DNA of 64,000 bases, taken from assembly GCF_003382285.1 (NCBI RefSeq), contig NZ_QTJR01000006.1, positions 214,481-278,480 of the forward strand. Reading direction: 5' to 3'. Source of the stretch: Lysobacter soli (lineage in GTDB: Bacteria > Pseudomonadota > Gammaproteobacteria > Xanthomonadales > Xanthomonadaceae). This document shows, piece by piece, positions 22,804-32,092 of this stretch. Position numbers and translations under genes: made by a program. The notes under the pieces are model-generated. The model was given only the letters and a program-made list of their open reading frames with translations. It was not told where the DNA came from and made no database searches. How positions within the stretch are numbered: the stretch's first letter is position 1; each line of letters starts with the position of its first letter.

Positions 22804-24504
22804 ATGTCTTCCGCACAGCGCCCGCTCGTCCTGGCCTGCCTGGCCGTCGTCGCCCTCGCCGCCTGCCAGCGTGCGAACCCGCCCGAAGCCGCGCCCGCGG
22901 CGTCCACGCCCGCGCAAGCGCCCGCCGCAACGTCCTACGCCGCCGCGCACGCCGGCGACTACGCCGTGGTGCCGCTGAAGGCCGATCTCTCGCGCTTCGA
23001 CGAGAACACGCGCCGCATGATCGCGCTGCTGGTGGAAGCCAGCGAGGTCACCAACGACCTGTACTGGAAGCAGTCCTGGGACGGCGATCGCGCCGCGCTG
23101 CTGGCGCGCGCGCCGGATGCGGCCACGCGCGAACTGGCGGAGATCAATTTCGGCCCGTGGGATCGCCTGAACGAAGACACGCCCTTCATCGACGGCGTCG
23201 GCCCGCGACCGCCGGGCGGCCCGTTCTATCCGGCCGACATGACCAAGGCCGAGTTCGAAGCCGCGCAACTGCCGGACAAGACGTCCAACTACACCCTGCT
23301 GCGTCGCGAGAACGGCAAGCTCGTCACGGTGCCTTATCACGTGGCCTACAAGCCCGAGCTCGAGCGCATCGCGACGCTGCTGCGCGAGGCGGCGAAGCTC
23401 AGCAGCGACAAGTCGTTCGGCAATTACCTGAACATGCGCGCCGACGCGCTGCTGAGCGACGATTTCCGCCCGAGCGACATGGCGTGGATGGACATGAAGA
23501 CCAATCCGGTCGACGTCGTCATCGGCCCGATCGAGACCTACGAAGACCAGCTCTTCGGCTACAAGGCCGCCTACGAAGGCCTGGTGCTGGTGAAGGACGT
23601 GGAGTGGAGCCAGAAGCTCGCGCGGTTCGCGAGTTTCCTGCCGGCGCTGCAGAAGGGCCTGCCGGTGGACGCGAAATACAAGGCGGAAATGCCCGGCTCC
23701 GACGCCGACCTCAACGCGTATCAGGTCGTCCATTACGGCGGCAATGCGAACGTCGGCGGCAAGACGATCGCGATCAATCTGCCCAACGACGAGGAAGTGC
23801 AGCTGAAGAAGGGCACGCGCCGGCTCCAGCTGGAGAACGTGATGCGCGCGAAGTTCGACGCGATCCTGGTGCCGATCGCGAACCAGCTGATCGCGAAGGA
23901 CCAGCTCAAGCACGTCACGTTCGATGCGTTCTTCGAGGACGTGATGTTCCATGAAGTCGCGCATGGCCTGGGCATCAAGAAGACGCTCGACGGCAAGGGC
24001 ACGGTCGACGAGGCGCTGAAGGAATATTCCTCCAGCTTCGAGGAAGGCAAGGCCGACATCCTCGGGCTGTACATGATCGACGCACTCAGCCGCCAGGGCG
24101 AACTCGACGAAAACAAGCTGATGGACGGCTACGTGACCTTCCTCGCGGGCATCCTGCGTTCGGTGCGTTTCGGCGCGAGCGACGCGCACGGCAAGGCGAA
24201 CATGGTGCGCTTCAACTTCTTCGCCGAGCGCGGCGCGTTCACGCGCGACGCCGACGGGCGCTACCGCGTCGACTTCGACAAGATGCGCGAGGCGATGAAC
24301 GCGCTCAGCGCGAAGCTGCTTACCGTGCAGGGCGACGGCGATTACGCCGAAGCCAAGCGGATGACCGAGACGATGGGCGTGATCAAACCCGAGCTCGCGT
24401 CGGACCTGGCGCGGCTGAAGGACGCGAAGATCCCGATCGACATCCGCTTCGAGCAGGGGCTGGAGACGCTGGGGTTGGAGGCGTTCGCGACTCCGGCGAA
24501 GTGA
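22804..24504 (+). CDS. Zinc metallopeptidase lipoprotein, M49 (dipeptidyl-peptidase III-like)
   Basis: A 566-aa lipoprotein (lipobox ALAAC, Cys21) with a Pro/Ala linker and a large catalytic body. Zinc-binding HEVAH begins at His383 and is followed about 25 residues later by EEGKAD (Glu413-Glu414), the same two-motif layout as M49 peptidases, though with HEXXH in place of the classical DPP III HEXXXH. That marks it as the bacterial M49-related branch. The start at 22804 is chosen because it begins the lipoprotein signal; the frame extends 11 codons upstream. Confidence 0.82.
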   Translation: MSSAQRPLVLACLAVVALAACQRANPPEAAPAASTPAQAPAATSYAAAHAGDYAVVPLKADLSRFDENTRRMIALLVEASEVTNDLYWKQSWDGDRAALLARAPDAATRELAEINFGPWDRLNEDTPFIDGVGPRPPGGPFYPADMTKAEFEAAQLPDKTSNYTLLRRENGKLVTVPYHVAYKPELERIATLLREAAKLSSDKSFGNYLNMRADALLSDDFRPSDMAWMDMKTNPVDVVIGPIETYEDQLFGYKAAYEGLVLVKDVEWSQKLARFASFLPALQKGLPVDAKYKAEMPGSDADLNAYQVVHYGGNANVGGKTIAINLPNDEEVQLKKGTRRLQLENVMRAKFDAILVPIANQLIAKDQLKHVTFDAFFEDVMFHEVAHGLGIKKTLDGKGTVDEALKEYSSSFEEGKADILGLYMIDALSRQGELDENKLMDGYVTFLAGILRSVRFGASDAHGKANMVRFNFFAERGAFTRDADGRYRVDFDKMREAMNALSAKLLTVQGDGDYAEAKRMTETMGVIKPELASDLARLKDAKIPIDIRFEQGLETLGLEAFATPAK

Positions 24505-24616
24505 CACGGCTCGTGCTGCATCGCAGTCTTCGCATGGCCGGATGCATGCGTGCCTCCATGCGCCATCATCACGGCGAAAGCCGCCCAAGCTGATGGGGAA
24601 AGCGTGGAACGCCCCT

Positions 24617-24662
24617 GGATTCCCGCCTTCGCGGGAATGACGAGCAAAGAGCAACAGCAAGA
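24617..24662. repeat. dRS3-like palindrome with adjacent GAGCAA microsatellite
   Basis: GGATTCCCGCCTTCGCGGGAATGACG is present as ATTCCCGC-cttc-GCGGGAAT plus a GACG tail (24617-24642), followed directly by short GAGCAA/CAGCAA/GAAGCAAC repeats. The palindrome-then-GAGCAA junction is the same as at 48349 and 57717. Farther on (to about 24710) there is a triplicated GGCACGC. The rest of the 272-bp gap before tag shows no gene. Confidence 0.75.
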
Positions 24663-24776
24663 AGCAACAAGCGGCACGCGGCACGCGGCACGCGAAGCGA
24701 ACGCGACGCTTCGTGACGTGACGCGACAAGCACCACGCACCGCCCAGCCTCCACACCACCAAACCAGCGAAATCCA

Positions 24777-25346
24777 ATGTCCGGCTACTGCGACTCCGCC
24801 CCCGGCCACCCGCTCCACGGCCCTTACCACGACACCGAGTACGGATTCCCGCAGCGCGATGAAGCGGTGCTGTTCGAGCGCCTGATCCTCGAGATCAACC
24901 AGGCCGGACTGAGCTGGGAGACCATGCTGCGCAAGCGCGAGGGATTCCATCGCGCGTACAGCGGCTTCGACGTGGACAAGGTCGCCAGGTACGGCGACAA
25001 GGATCGCGAGCGCCTGTTGAATGATGCGGGCATCATCCGCAACCGCCTGAAAGTGGATGCGGCGATCCACAACGCGAAGGTGATCCGCGAGCTGCGCGCA
25101 TCGCATGGCAGCTTCGCGCAATGGCTCGATGCGCACCTGCTCGACGATGCCGGCAAGCGCCGCGACAAGGCCGGCTGGATCAAGCTGTTCAAGAGGACCT
25201 TCCGCTTCACCGGCGGCGAGATCACCAACGAGTTCCTGATGAGCCTGGGCTACCTGCCCGGCGCGCACCGCGACGATTGCCCCGCGCAGAAGGAGATCCT
25301 GAAGCTCAAGCCGCCACTGGATCCCGCGTGGCGGCGCAAGCTCTGA
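24777..25346 (+). CDS. tag: DNA-3-methyladenine glycosylase I
   Basis: Removes 3-methyladenine from alkylated DNA. The 189-aa product has the zinc ligands of TAG: Cys5 in SGYCDS, His near the GPYHDTEYG motif, and the C-terminal GAHRDDCPAQ His/Cys pair. The catalytic Glu lies in LILEINQAGLSWETMLRKRE. It is a single gene, convergent with the kinase gene 3 bp downstream. Confidence 0.95.
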   Translation: MSGYCDSAPGHPLHGPYHDTEYGFPQRDEAVLFERLILEINQAGLSWETMLRKREGFHRAYSGFDVDKVARYGDKDRERLLNDAGIIRNRLKVDAAIHNAKVIRELRASHGSFAQWLDAHLLDDAGKRRDKAGWIKLFKRTFRFTGGEITNEFLMSLGYLPGAHRDDCPAQKEILKLKPPLDPAWRRKL

Positions 25347-25349
25347 TCG

Positions 25350-28211
25350 TCAGGACGGCTGCCGCGCCAGCGCGGACAGCCGCATTTCCAGCAGCTCGGT
25401 GATCGCGCTCGGCTCGGCCGGTTTCACCAGGTGCAGGTCGAAGCCGGCGTCGCGACTGGCCTGCTTCGCGTCCGCACCGCCCCAGCCGGTCAGTGCGATC
25501 GCCACGAACGGCCGGCCTAACGCGTCGTCGCGCATCGCACGACAGGCCTCGAAGCCGTTGAGATCGGGCATGCCGATGTCCATCACCACCGCATCCGGGC
25601 GCCATGCCCTCGCGCGATCAACCGCCTGCTGCCCCTCGTAAGCGACGGCGACTTCGAAGCCCGACAACCGCAGCAGCAGTGCCAGGGTGTCGGCGGAGGC
25701 GCGGTTGTCGTCGACCACCAGCACGCGCCTCCATGCGTGCGCGTCCGGGCACTCGACCACCAGCGGCGCGCCTGACACATCGACCGGTTCGAACTCGAAC
25801 GTTTCGGGGATTTCGTCCAGCGGCAGGCGGACCATGAATTCGCTGCCTTCGCCCAGGCCCTTGCTGCGCGCCTGGATGCGGCCGCCGTGCATCGACACGA
25901 GTTCCTTTGCGACGGCGAGCCCGAGGCCGAGACCGTTCTGCCCGCGTTCGAGCGAAGTGTCGACCTGCATGAAGCTGGCGAAGATCTGTTCGAGGTCGTC
26001 ATCGGCGATGCCGATACCGTCGTCGCGCACGCACAGCACCGCTTCGTCGCCCTCGCGCGCGAGCGACACGCGGATGTGCCCGCCTTCGGGCGTGAACTTG
26101 AGCGCGTTGCTGAGCAGGTTTCCGAGCACCTGCATCACGCGCGTCGTATCGGCGCAGACCATCAGCGGCGAGGGCGTCAGGTCGATCGACAACGTGCGGT
26201 TCTCCGCTTCGTAGGTCGGCTGCATCGCCTCGGCGGCGACGCGCACCTCGTGCACGAGATCGACGCGACGACGATCCAGCTCCACCTTGCCGCGGCTGAT
26301 GCGGCTGATGTCGAGCAGGTCATCCACCATGCGCACCAGATGGCGAACCTGCCGCTCCATCATGCCCAGCGTCGCGCCGGCATCCTCGCGCACGTTCCAG
26401 CGGCGAAGCAGCTCCAGCCCGGTGCGCAGGGGCGCGAGCGGATTGCGCAATTCGTGCGCGAGCGTCGCCAGGAATTCGTCCTTGCGGCGATCGGCCTGGC
26501 GCAGCGCGTCCTCCATCAGGCGTCGATCGGTGATGTCGGCGAACAGCACCGCGACCTTCGGCGCATCCGCCGGCCCGACGCGGAAGGCGTACACGTCGAA
26601 ATCGCGATCCAGCGCGTCGGCGCGACGCTCGAATCGCAGCGGCTTTCCGGTGCGCGCGACTTCGCCGTAGGTATCGAACCAGGCCTGCTCGTGGTCGGAC
26701 GCGCATTCGCGCATGGTGCGGCCGAGCGCATTGACCAGGCCGGTCTGCCGCTCGAAGGCCGGGTTGATCTCGACGAAGCGGTAATCCACCGCGCGCTCAC
26801 CCTCGAAGATCATCTCGATCAGCGTGAAGCCCTGGTCGATGGAGTCGAACAGGTGGCGGTATTTCTCTTCCGATTGCCGCAGCAGGCGCGCGTCGTGCTT
26901 CTGCTGCGTGATGTCCTGCATCATGCCGGTGACGGTGCGCACGCGACCGTCCTCGTTGCGGCTGCCGACCACGGCGCGGTCGTGCACCCAGCGCACGCAG
27001 GCGTCGTCGAGCACGATGCGGTACTGCGCGTCGAACGCCGACGACTTGCCCAGCGCGAACGACTCGTGCAGCGCGCGCACGCGTTGCGCGTCGTCGGGAT
27101 GCACGCGCTGGAACCACGCTTCGCGTCGCCGCGCCGGTTCGATCGACCACAGGCGGCGATGCGCGTCGTTGAGGTGGTGCATGCGGTCCTGCGACATGTC
27201 CACGACGTAGAACGCCGCATCGAGGTTCCGCGCGACCTGCTGGAAGCGCTTCTCGCTCTGTCGAAGCGCGGCTTCGGCACGCGCGCGTTCCACCGCGGCC
27301 CACGTGCGCTCGGCGGTTTCGCGCACGACCTCGATCTCCTCCTCGCTCCAGTCGCGGGCGCGCTCGTCGCTGACGCCGAGCACGGCGATGAAGTGCTCGT
27401 TCTTCACCAGCGGCACGTTGATCAGCGAGCGGATGCTCAGCGCGAGGTAGCGGTCGCGCTCGGCCTGCCCGATATCGGCATCGTGTTCGGCATCGGTGAT
27501 GACGAGGTTTCGCGCCGCGCGCAGCAGGTCCATCTTCGACGGGCTGTAATCGTCCAGCCGATAGCGGCCGTCCAGGCTCTGCACGCCCCGGTTGAAGCTG
27601 TCGCGCACGCGGCAGTACGTGCCGTTGTGTTCGACCTCGCCGTAGTAGCCGCGGTTGACGTCCAGGTGCTCGGCCAGCATCCCCATCGCCGTGCGCATGA
27701 TCGCGCCTGCATCGGCGAGCGGGCGCAGCGCGTCGCCCAGCGCGAGCAGGAAACGCTGCGTCCGCGCGTTCGCGCGCAGCACGGCCTCGGCCTGCTTGCG
27801 ATCGGTGATGTCCATCGCCACGCCGTCCATGCGTGTCGGCTGCGGTGGCGCGCCTTCGAACGAGGTCTGCCCGCTGACGGCGATCCACCGCTGCGAGCCA
27901 TCGGGGCGGACGATGCGGACGTCTTCCTGCAGCAGGCCCGTGCCGTCCGGGTCGAGCGCGCGATCCATGGCATCGCGAAACGTTTCGCGATCGTCGGGAT
28001 GGATCGTCGAGGCCAACGCGCGCGCCAGGCTGAGGGACGAACCGGGCGGCAGGCCGAACAACGCGAGCAGGCGCGCATCCGGCACGCCGCGGTCGTCCGC
28101 CGGGTACCAGATGAAACTTCCCAGGCCCGCGGCATCCAGCGCCAGCTGGACCCGCAGGTCGTTCGTCCGTGCCGGGTCGCCTGGCCGCCCCGGGCTATGG
28201 GTGGCAGCCAT
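25350..28211 (-). CDS. Soluble hybrid sensor histidine kinase (PAS-GAF-PAS-PAS-HisKA-HATPase-REC)
   Basis: A 953-aa kinase with no membrane segment. Order: PAS (about 15-140, ending DITDRKQAE), GAF (150-315), two further PAS domains (320-580, ending DITQQKHDAR and DITDRRLMED), HisKA with HELRNPL (His586), HATPase (NALKFTPEGG, DDGIGIADDDL, GLGLGLAVAKEL) and a C-terminal receiver with phospho-acceptor Asp878 in VVMDIGMPD. It has no output domain, so the phosphoryl group must go to a separate protein. It is divergent from a related hybrid kinase across 224 bp. The start at 28211 excludes 11 unlikely upstream codons. Confidence 0.92.
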   Translation of the reverse strand: MAATHSPGRPGDPARTNDLRVQLALDAAGLGSFIWYPADDRGVPDARLLALFGLPPGSSLSLARALASTIHPDDRETFRDAMDRALDPDGTGLLQEDVRIVRPDGSQRWIAVSGQTSFEGAPPQPTRMDGVAMDITDRKQAEAVLRANARTQRFLLALGDALRPLADAGAIMRTAMGMLAEHLDVNRGYYGEVEHNGTYCRVRDSFNRGVQSLDGRYRLDDYSPSKMDLLRAARNLVITDAEHDADIGQAERDRYLALSIRSLINVPLVKNEHFIAVLGVSDERARDWSEEEIEVVRETAERTWAAVERARAEAALRQSEKRFQQVARNLDAAFYVVDMSQDRMHHLNDAHRRLWSIEPARRREAWFQRVHPDDAQRVRALHESFALGKSSAFDAQYRIVLDDACVRWVHDRAVVGSRNEDGRVRTVTGMMQDITQQKHDARLLRQSEEKYRHLFDSIDQGFTLIEMIFEGERAVDYRFVEINPAFERQTGLVNALGRTMRECASDHEQAWFDTYGEVARTGKPLRFERRADALDRDFDVYAFRVGPADAPKVAVLFADITDRRLMEDALRQADRRKDEFLATLAHELRNPLAPLRTGLELLRRWNVREDAGATLGMMERQVRHLVRMVDDLLDISRISRGKVELDRRRVDLVHEVRVAAEAMQPTYEAENRTLSIDLTPSPLMVCADTTRVMQVLGNLLSNALKFTPEGGHIRVSLAREGDEAVLCVRDDGIGIADDDLEQIFASFMQVDTSLERGQNGLGLGLAVAKELVSMHGGRIQARSKGLGEGSEFMVRLPLDEIPETFEFEPVDVSGAPLVVECPDAHAWRRVLVVDDNRASADTLALLLRLSGFEVAVAYEGQQAVDRARAWRPDAVVMDIGMPDLNGFEACRAMRDDALGRPFVAIALTGWGGADAKQASRDAGFDLHLVKPAEPSAITELLEMRLSALARQPS

Positions 28212-28435
28212 CGGTCGGAATCTGTCGATCGTGCATCCACGCATCTTGTGCCATCGGCGTGAAGGGTCGCGTCAACGCACGCGGCGGCAGGTGCGCCCGC
28301 GCCGACGAAGCATTCGCGCGGCGTGACGATACCGGCTCGCAATTCCCGCGGCGTCTGCTGCGAGCGCCGTGCGCGCTCACACCGGCCTCTGCGGGCGGGT
28401 GTAACGTAGGGCACGCGAACCCCAGGGCGTACGCG

Positions 28436-30709
28436 ATGACCACACCCTACGGGCAGCAGCTCGCCCCTTCGGCCACGCCGGCGCCTTCCGACGCCGCGCC
28501 GCTGACGGCCACCCAGCTGGCCGATACGGTGCTGCTGCACCAGATCAGCGCCGAGCTGATCAGCCAGGAAGACGGCGGCGTCATCTACCGCAAGCTGGTG
28601 GATGCGGCGATGGCGATCATGCGTTCGGATTTCGGCAGCCTGCAGGTGCTCGAAACAGGCGCGCACGGGCCGCAGCTTCGGCTGATGGTGGCGCGCGGCT
28701 TCCCGGCCGAAGCCGAGCAGTTCTGGGGCGTCGTGCGCTCCACTTCCACCTGCAGTTCAGGGTCTGCGCTGCGGCTCGGCGAGCGGTTCATGTGCAGCGA
28801 CGTCACCGCGGATCCTTCCACGTCCGAAGAGGATCTCGCGATGTATCGCCGCGTCGGCCTGGTCGCCGTGCAGGCCACGCCGCTGGTCACGCGCGGCGGG
28901 CGCCTGCTCGGCATGCTGTCCACGCACTGGCGCAGCCCGTACCGGCCCACGGCGGACCAGTTCCGCCTGTTCGACATCCTCGTGCGCCAGGCCGCCGACC
29001 TGCTCGAACGCAGCCAGACCGAAGCCGAACTGCGCGAGCGCGAAGCCTGGATGACCGGGCAGAAGGAAGCGATGCAGGCCGCGATGGACGGCGAACCGCT
29101 GCCCACCTCGCTGGGCATCCTCGTGCGGACGGCGACGCACGAGCTCGACGACGGCGTGCGCGCGGCGTTCTATCTCGTCGATCCGGAGGGCAAGCGGCTC
29201 AACCACGTCGTCGGCATGGGCAACGAGTACGCGAAGGAGGTGAGCGGCTTCCTGATCGGCCCGGAATCCCTCGCCTGCGGGCTGGCGGCCTCGACGGGCA
29301 CGCCGGTGCTGACCTCCGACGTGCGCGAGGAGCCGCGCTGGGAGCCGTGGCGGTGGCTGGCGGAACGCTTCGGCTATCGCGCGTGCTGGAGTTTCCCGAT
29401 CCACACCGCCGCCGGCACGTTCGTCGGCACGTTCGCGCTGTACTGGCCGGTCCCGTGCGAGGCCACGCCGCGCCACATCGAGCTGGTCGGGCGTCTCACG
29501 CAGACCGCCGCGATCATCATCTCGCGCGACAGCGAAGCCACCGCGCGCCGGCGCACCGCCGCCGCGTTGCGCGAGAGCGAAGCCGCGCTGCGCGATGCCG
29601 CGCGTCGCAAGGACGAATTCCTCGCGATGCTCGCGCACGAACTGCGCAATCCGATCGCGGCGATCCGCAACGCGAGTTACCTGCTGCTGAACAGCCCCGA
29701 TGCGGTTTCGACTTCACGCTGCTCGGCGCTGATCGACCGGCAGGTCACCCTGCTGACGGACCTGGTCAACGACCTGCTCGACGTCTCGCGCATCACGCGC
29801 GGGCTGATCACGCTGCGGCAGGAGCCGTGCGACCTGCAGTCGGTCGCGCACCACGCGCTGGCCAGCCTGCAGCCGATGATCGGCAGCAAGGGGCACGAAC
29901 TCGAATTGGTCGCGACGGGCGAGCCGGTGCGCGTCGTCGGCGACCCGGGCCGGCTGGAACAGATCGCCCTCAACCTCATCGGCAATGCCGTCAAATACAC
30001 CGATCCTGGCGGGCGCATCCGCGTGGCCGTCGGCGTGGAGGACGGCAACGCCGAACTGCGCGTGAGCGACAACGGCATCGGCATGTCGCGCGAAGTCACC
30101 GAGCGCGTGTTCGATCTTTTCGCGCAGGCCGAGCGCGGACTCGCGCGTTCGCAGGGCGGGCTGGGCGTGGGCCTCACCATCGTCAAGCAGCTGGTCGAGC
30201 TGCATGGCGGCACGGTGCGCGCGCAGAGCGACGGGCCGGGACAGGGGTCGGAATTCATCGTCCGGCTGCCGCTTCGTTCGCGCGACGCGGTCGACGACAC
30301 CGCGGCGGATGAGCCTTCGCGCGCCGGTTCGCTCGTCGCGCGGCGCATCCTGGTCGTGGACGACCGCGAAGATTACGCCGACTCGCTGGCGGTGCTGCTG
30401 GAGATCCAGGGCGCGCTGGTGCGCACCGCGCGCGACGGCACCGGCGCGCTGGATCTAATCCATGCGTGGCGGCCGGAGATCGTGCTGCTCGACCTGGGCC
30501 TGCCCGACATCGACGGCTTCGAGGTTGCGCGCCGCGTGCGCCATGCGCCGGGCGGCGATGCGGTGCACCTGATCGCGATCAGCGGCTACGGCCAGCCCGA
30601 CGACGTGAAGCGCGCGCTCGAGGCGGGCTTCGATCGCCACTTCATCAAGCCGGTGGAAATCGCGGAGCTGATGCAGTGGCTGCAGGCGTCCTCGCGCGTC
30701 TCCACGTAG
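28436..30709 (+). CDS. Soluble hybrid sensor histidine kinase (GAF-GAF-HisKA-HATPase-REC)
   Basis: A 757-aa cytoplasmic kinase: two GAF domains (about 30-190 and 215-370), HisKA with HELRNPI (His401), HATPase (NAVKYTDPGG, DNGIGMSREV, GLGVGLTIVKQL) and a receiver with Asp686 in VLLDLGLPD, ending FDRHFIKPVEI. Its kinase-receiver half is clearly related to the divergent neighbour, which suggests a local duplication with swapped sensor modules. The two probably share the 224-bp control region. The upstream extension to 28169 is rejected because the homology starts after 28436. Confidence 0.92.
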   Translation: MTTPYGQQLAPSATPAPSDAAPLTATQLADTVLLHQISAELISQEDGGVIYRKLVDAAMAIMRSDFGSLQVLETGAHGPQLRLMVARGFPAEAEQFWGVVRSTSTCSSGSALRLGERFMCSDVTADPSTSEEDLAMYRRVGLVAVQATPLVTRGGRLLGMLSTHWRSPYRPTADQFRLFDILVRQAADLLERSQTEAELREREAWMTGQKEAMQAAMDGEPLPTSLGILVRTATHELDDGVRAAFYLVDPEGKRLNHVVGMGNEYAKEVSGFLIGPESLACGLAASTGTPVLTSDVREEPRWEPWRWLAERFGYRACWSFPIHTAAGTFVGTFALYWPVPCEATPRHIELVGRLTQTAAIIISRDSEATARRRTAAALRESEAALRDAARRKDEFLAMLAHELRNPIAAIRNASYLLLNSPDAVSTSRCSALIDRQVTLLTDLVNDLLDVSRITRGLITLRQEPCDLQSVAHHALASLQPMIGSKGHELELVATGEPVRVVGDPGRLEQIALNLIGNAVKYTDPGGRIRVAVGVEDGNAELRVSDNGIGMSREVTERVFDLFAQAERGLARSQGGLGVGLTIVKQLVELHGGTVRAQSDGPGQGSEFIVRLPLRSRDAVDDTAADEPSRAGSLVARRILVVDDREDYADSLAVLLEIQGALVRTARDGTGALDLIHAWRPEIVLLDLGLPDIDGFEVARRVRHAPGGDAVHLIAISGYGQPDDVKRALEAGFDRHFIKPVEIAELMQWLQASSRVST

Positions 30710-30744
30710 GCGCGGCGATCCGCAACGTCTCAAGTGAAAACGAA

Positions 30745-30766
30745 AAGCCCCGCTTCCGCGGGGCTT
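30745..30766. terminator. Bidirectional terminator hairpin
   Basis: AAGCCCCGC / GCGGGGCTT, a 9-bp perfect stem with a TTCC loop, flanked by GAAAA on the left and TTCTGC on the right. It lies between the convergent hybrid-kinase and pilU genes. Confidence 0.75.
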
Positions 30767-30790
30767 CTGCGTAGCTCGAAGGACCGGGGA

Positions 30791-31963
30791 TCAGCGGACC
30801 TGTGCCAGCTCCACGCCGTCGAGCCCGGCCGCGAGCGTCTTCGCGTCGCCGCCCTGCGCGAGCTTGATGCGCAGGCGCACTTCGTTCTGCGAGTCGGCGT
30901 AGCGCAGCGCGTCCTCGTAGGAAATCTCGCCGGCCTGGTACAGCTCGAACAGCGCCTGGTCGAAGGTCTTCATGCCCAGCTGCACGGATTCCTTCATCAC
31001 TTCCTTGAGCTTGTGGATCTCGCCATCGCGGATGTAGTCCTGCACCAGCGGCGTGCCCAGCAGGATTTCCATCGCCACGCGGCGGCCCTTGCCGTCCGGC
31101 GTCGGGATCAGCTGCTGCGCGACCACGCCCTTCAGGTTCAGGGACAAGTCCATCAGCAGCTGCTGGCGGCGGTCTTCCGGGAAGAAGTTGATGATGCGGT
31201 CCATCGCCTGGTTGGCGTTGTTGGCGTGCAGCGTGCACAGCACCAGGTGGCCGGTTTCGGCGAAGGCGATGGCGTGGTCCATGCCTTCGCGCGTGCGCAC
31301 CTCGCCGATCATGATCACGTCCGGCGCCTGGCGCAGCGTGTTCTTCAGCGCCGCTTCCCAGCTGTCGGTGTCGATGCCCACTTCGCGCTGCGTGATGATG
31401 CAGCCCTCGTGCTTGTGCACGAATTCGATCGGGTCCTCGATGGTGATGATGTGGCCGGTCGAGTTGAGGTTGCGGTAGCCGATCATCGCCGCGAGCGAGG
31501 TGGACTTACCCGTGCCCGTCGCGCCGACGAAGATGATGATGCCGCGCTTGGTCATCGCCAGCGTCTTGATCACCGGCGGGAGGTTCAGTTCTTCCACCGT
31601 CGGGATCTTCGTCTCGATGCGACGAAGCACCATGCCGACCTGGTTGCGCTGGTAGAAACAGCTCACGCGGAAGCGGCCGACGCCGGCGACGCCGATGGCG
31701 AAGTTGCACTCGTGCGTCTTCTCGAATTCCTCGCGCTGCTGCGGATTCATCACGTTCAGCACCATGTCGCGCGACTGCTGCGGCGTCAGGGCGTTGGGCG
31801 TGATCGGCGCGATCTTGCCGTGCACCTTCATCGACGGCGGCATGCCGGCGGTGATGAACAGGTCCGACGCCTTCTGGTGCGCCATCAGCTTCAGGAACGA
31901 GGTGAAGTCGATGGCGCCGGAGGCGTTCGTGGCGGGCGTGGTGCCGGTGGTGTTGGTGCTCAT
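30791..31963 (-). CDS. pilU: Type IV pilus retraction ATPase, PilU
   Basis: Accessory retraction motor that works with PilT. The 390-aa product has Walker A GATGTGKST, Asp box IIGEVRTREG-like (MIGEVRTREGMDHA), His box TLHANNANQAMDRI and a C-terminal extension relative to PilT. The short Thr/Ser-rich N-terminus before FTSFLKLMAHQKASDLF is typical of PilU. It lies downstream of pilT on the same strand. Confidence 0.95.
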   Translation of the reverse strand: MSTNTTGTTPATNASGAIDFTSFLKLMAHQKASDLFITAGMPPSMKVHGKIAPITPNALTPQQSRDMVLNVMNPQQREEFEKTHECNFAIGVAGVGRFRVSCFYQRNQVGMVLRRIETKIPTVEELNLPPVIKTLAMTKRGIIIFVGATGTGKSTSLAAMIGYRNLNSTGHIITIEDPIEFVHKHEGCIITQREVGIDTDSWEAALKNTLRQAPDVIMIGEVRTREGMDHAIAFAETGHLVLCTLHANNANQAMDRIINFFPEDRRQQLLMDLSLNLKGVVAQQLIPTPDGKGRRVAMEILLGTPLVQDYIRDGEIHKLKEVMKESVQLGMKTFDQALFELYQAGEISYEDALRYADSQNEVRLRIKLAQGGDAKTLAAGLDGVELAQVR

Positions 31964-32060
31964 GCGTTTTTCCCCTTGGCCGCGACCGGCGATCTGGCCT
32001 GCGGGATTGGCTGGAGCGACCGCCCCTGCGTCCCGACCCGATCCCGCTCCGCGGTTTTAC

Positions 32061-32092
32061 GAATCCCGAATCCCGATTCCCCAATCCCGGAA
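32061..32092. repeat. Short direct repeats of AATCCCG
   Basis: Four imperfect copies of AATCCCG or ATTCCCC in the gap between pilT and pilU, ending at the pilT stop codon. The rest of the 129-bp gap shows no gene or clear promoter. Confidence 0.5.

Noticed and set aside
22555..24777. A 740-codon minus-strand frame opposite the M49-like gene
   Set aside because: Shadow of a clear lipoprotein peptidase; low-complexity His/Arg-rich translation.
25887..28262. A 791-codon plus-strand frame opposite the PAS/GAF hybrid kinase
   Set aside because: It is antisense to a kinase with all domain motifs; no motif is visible in the translated shadow.
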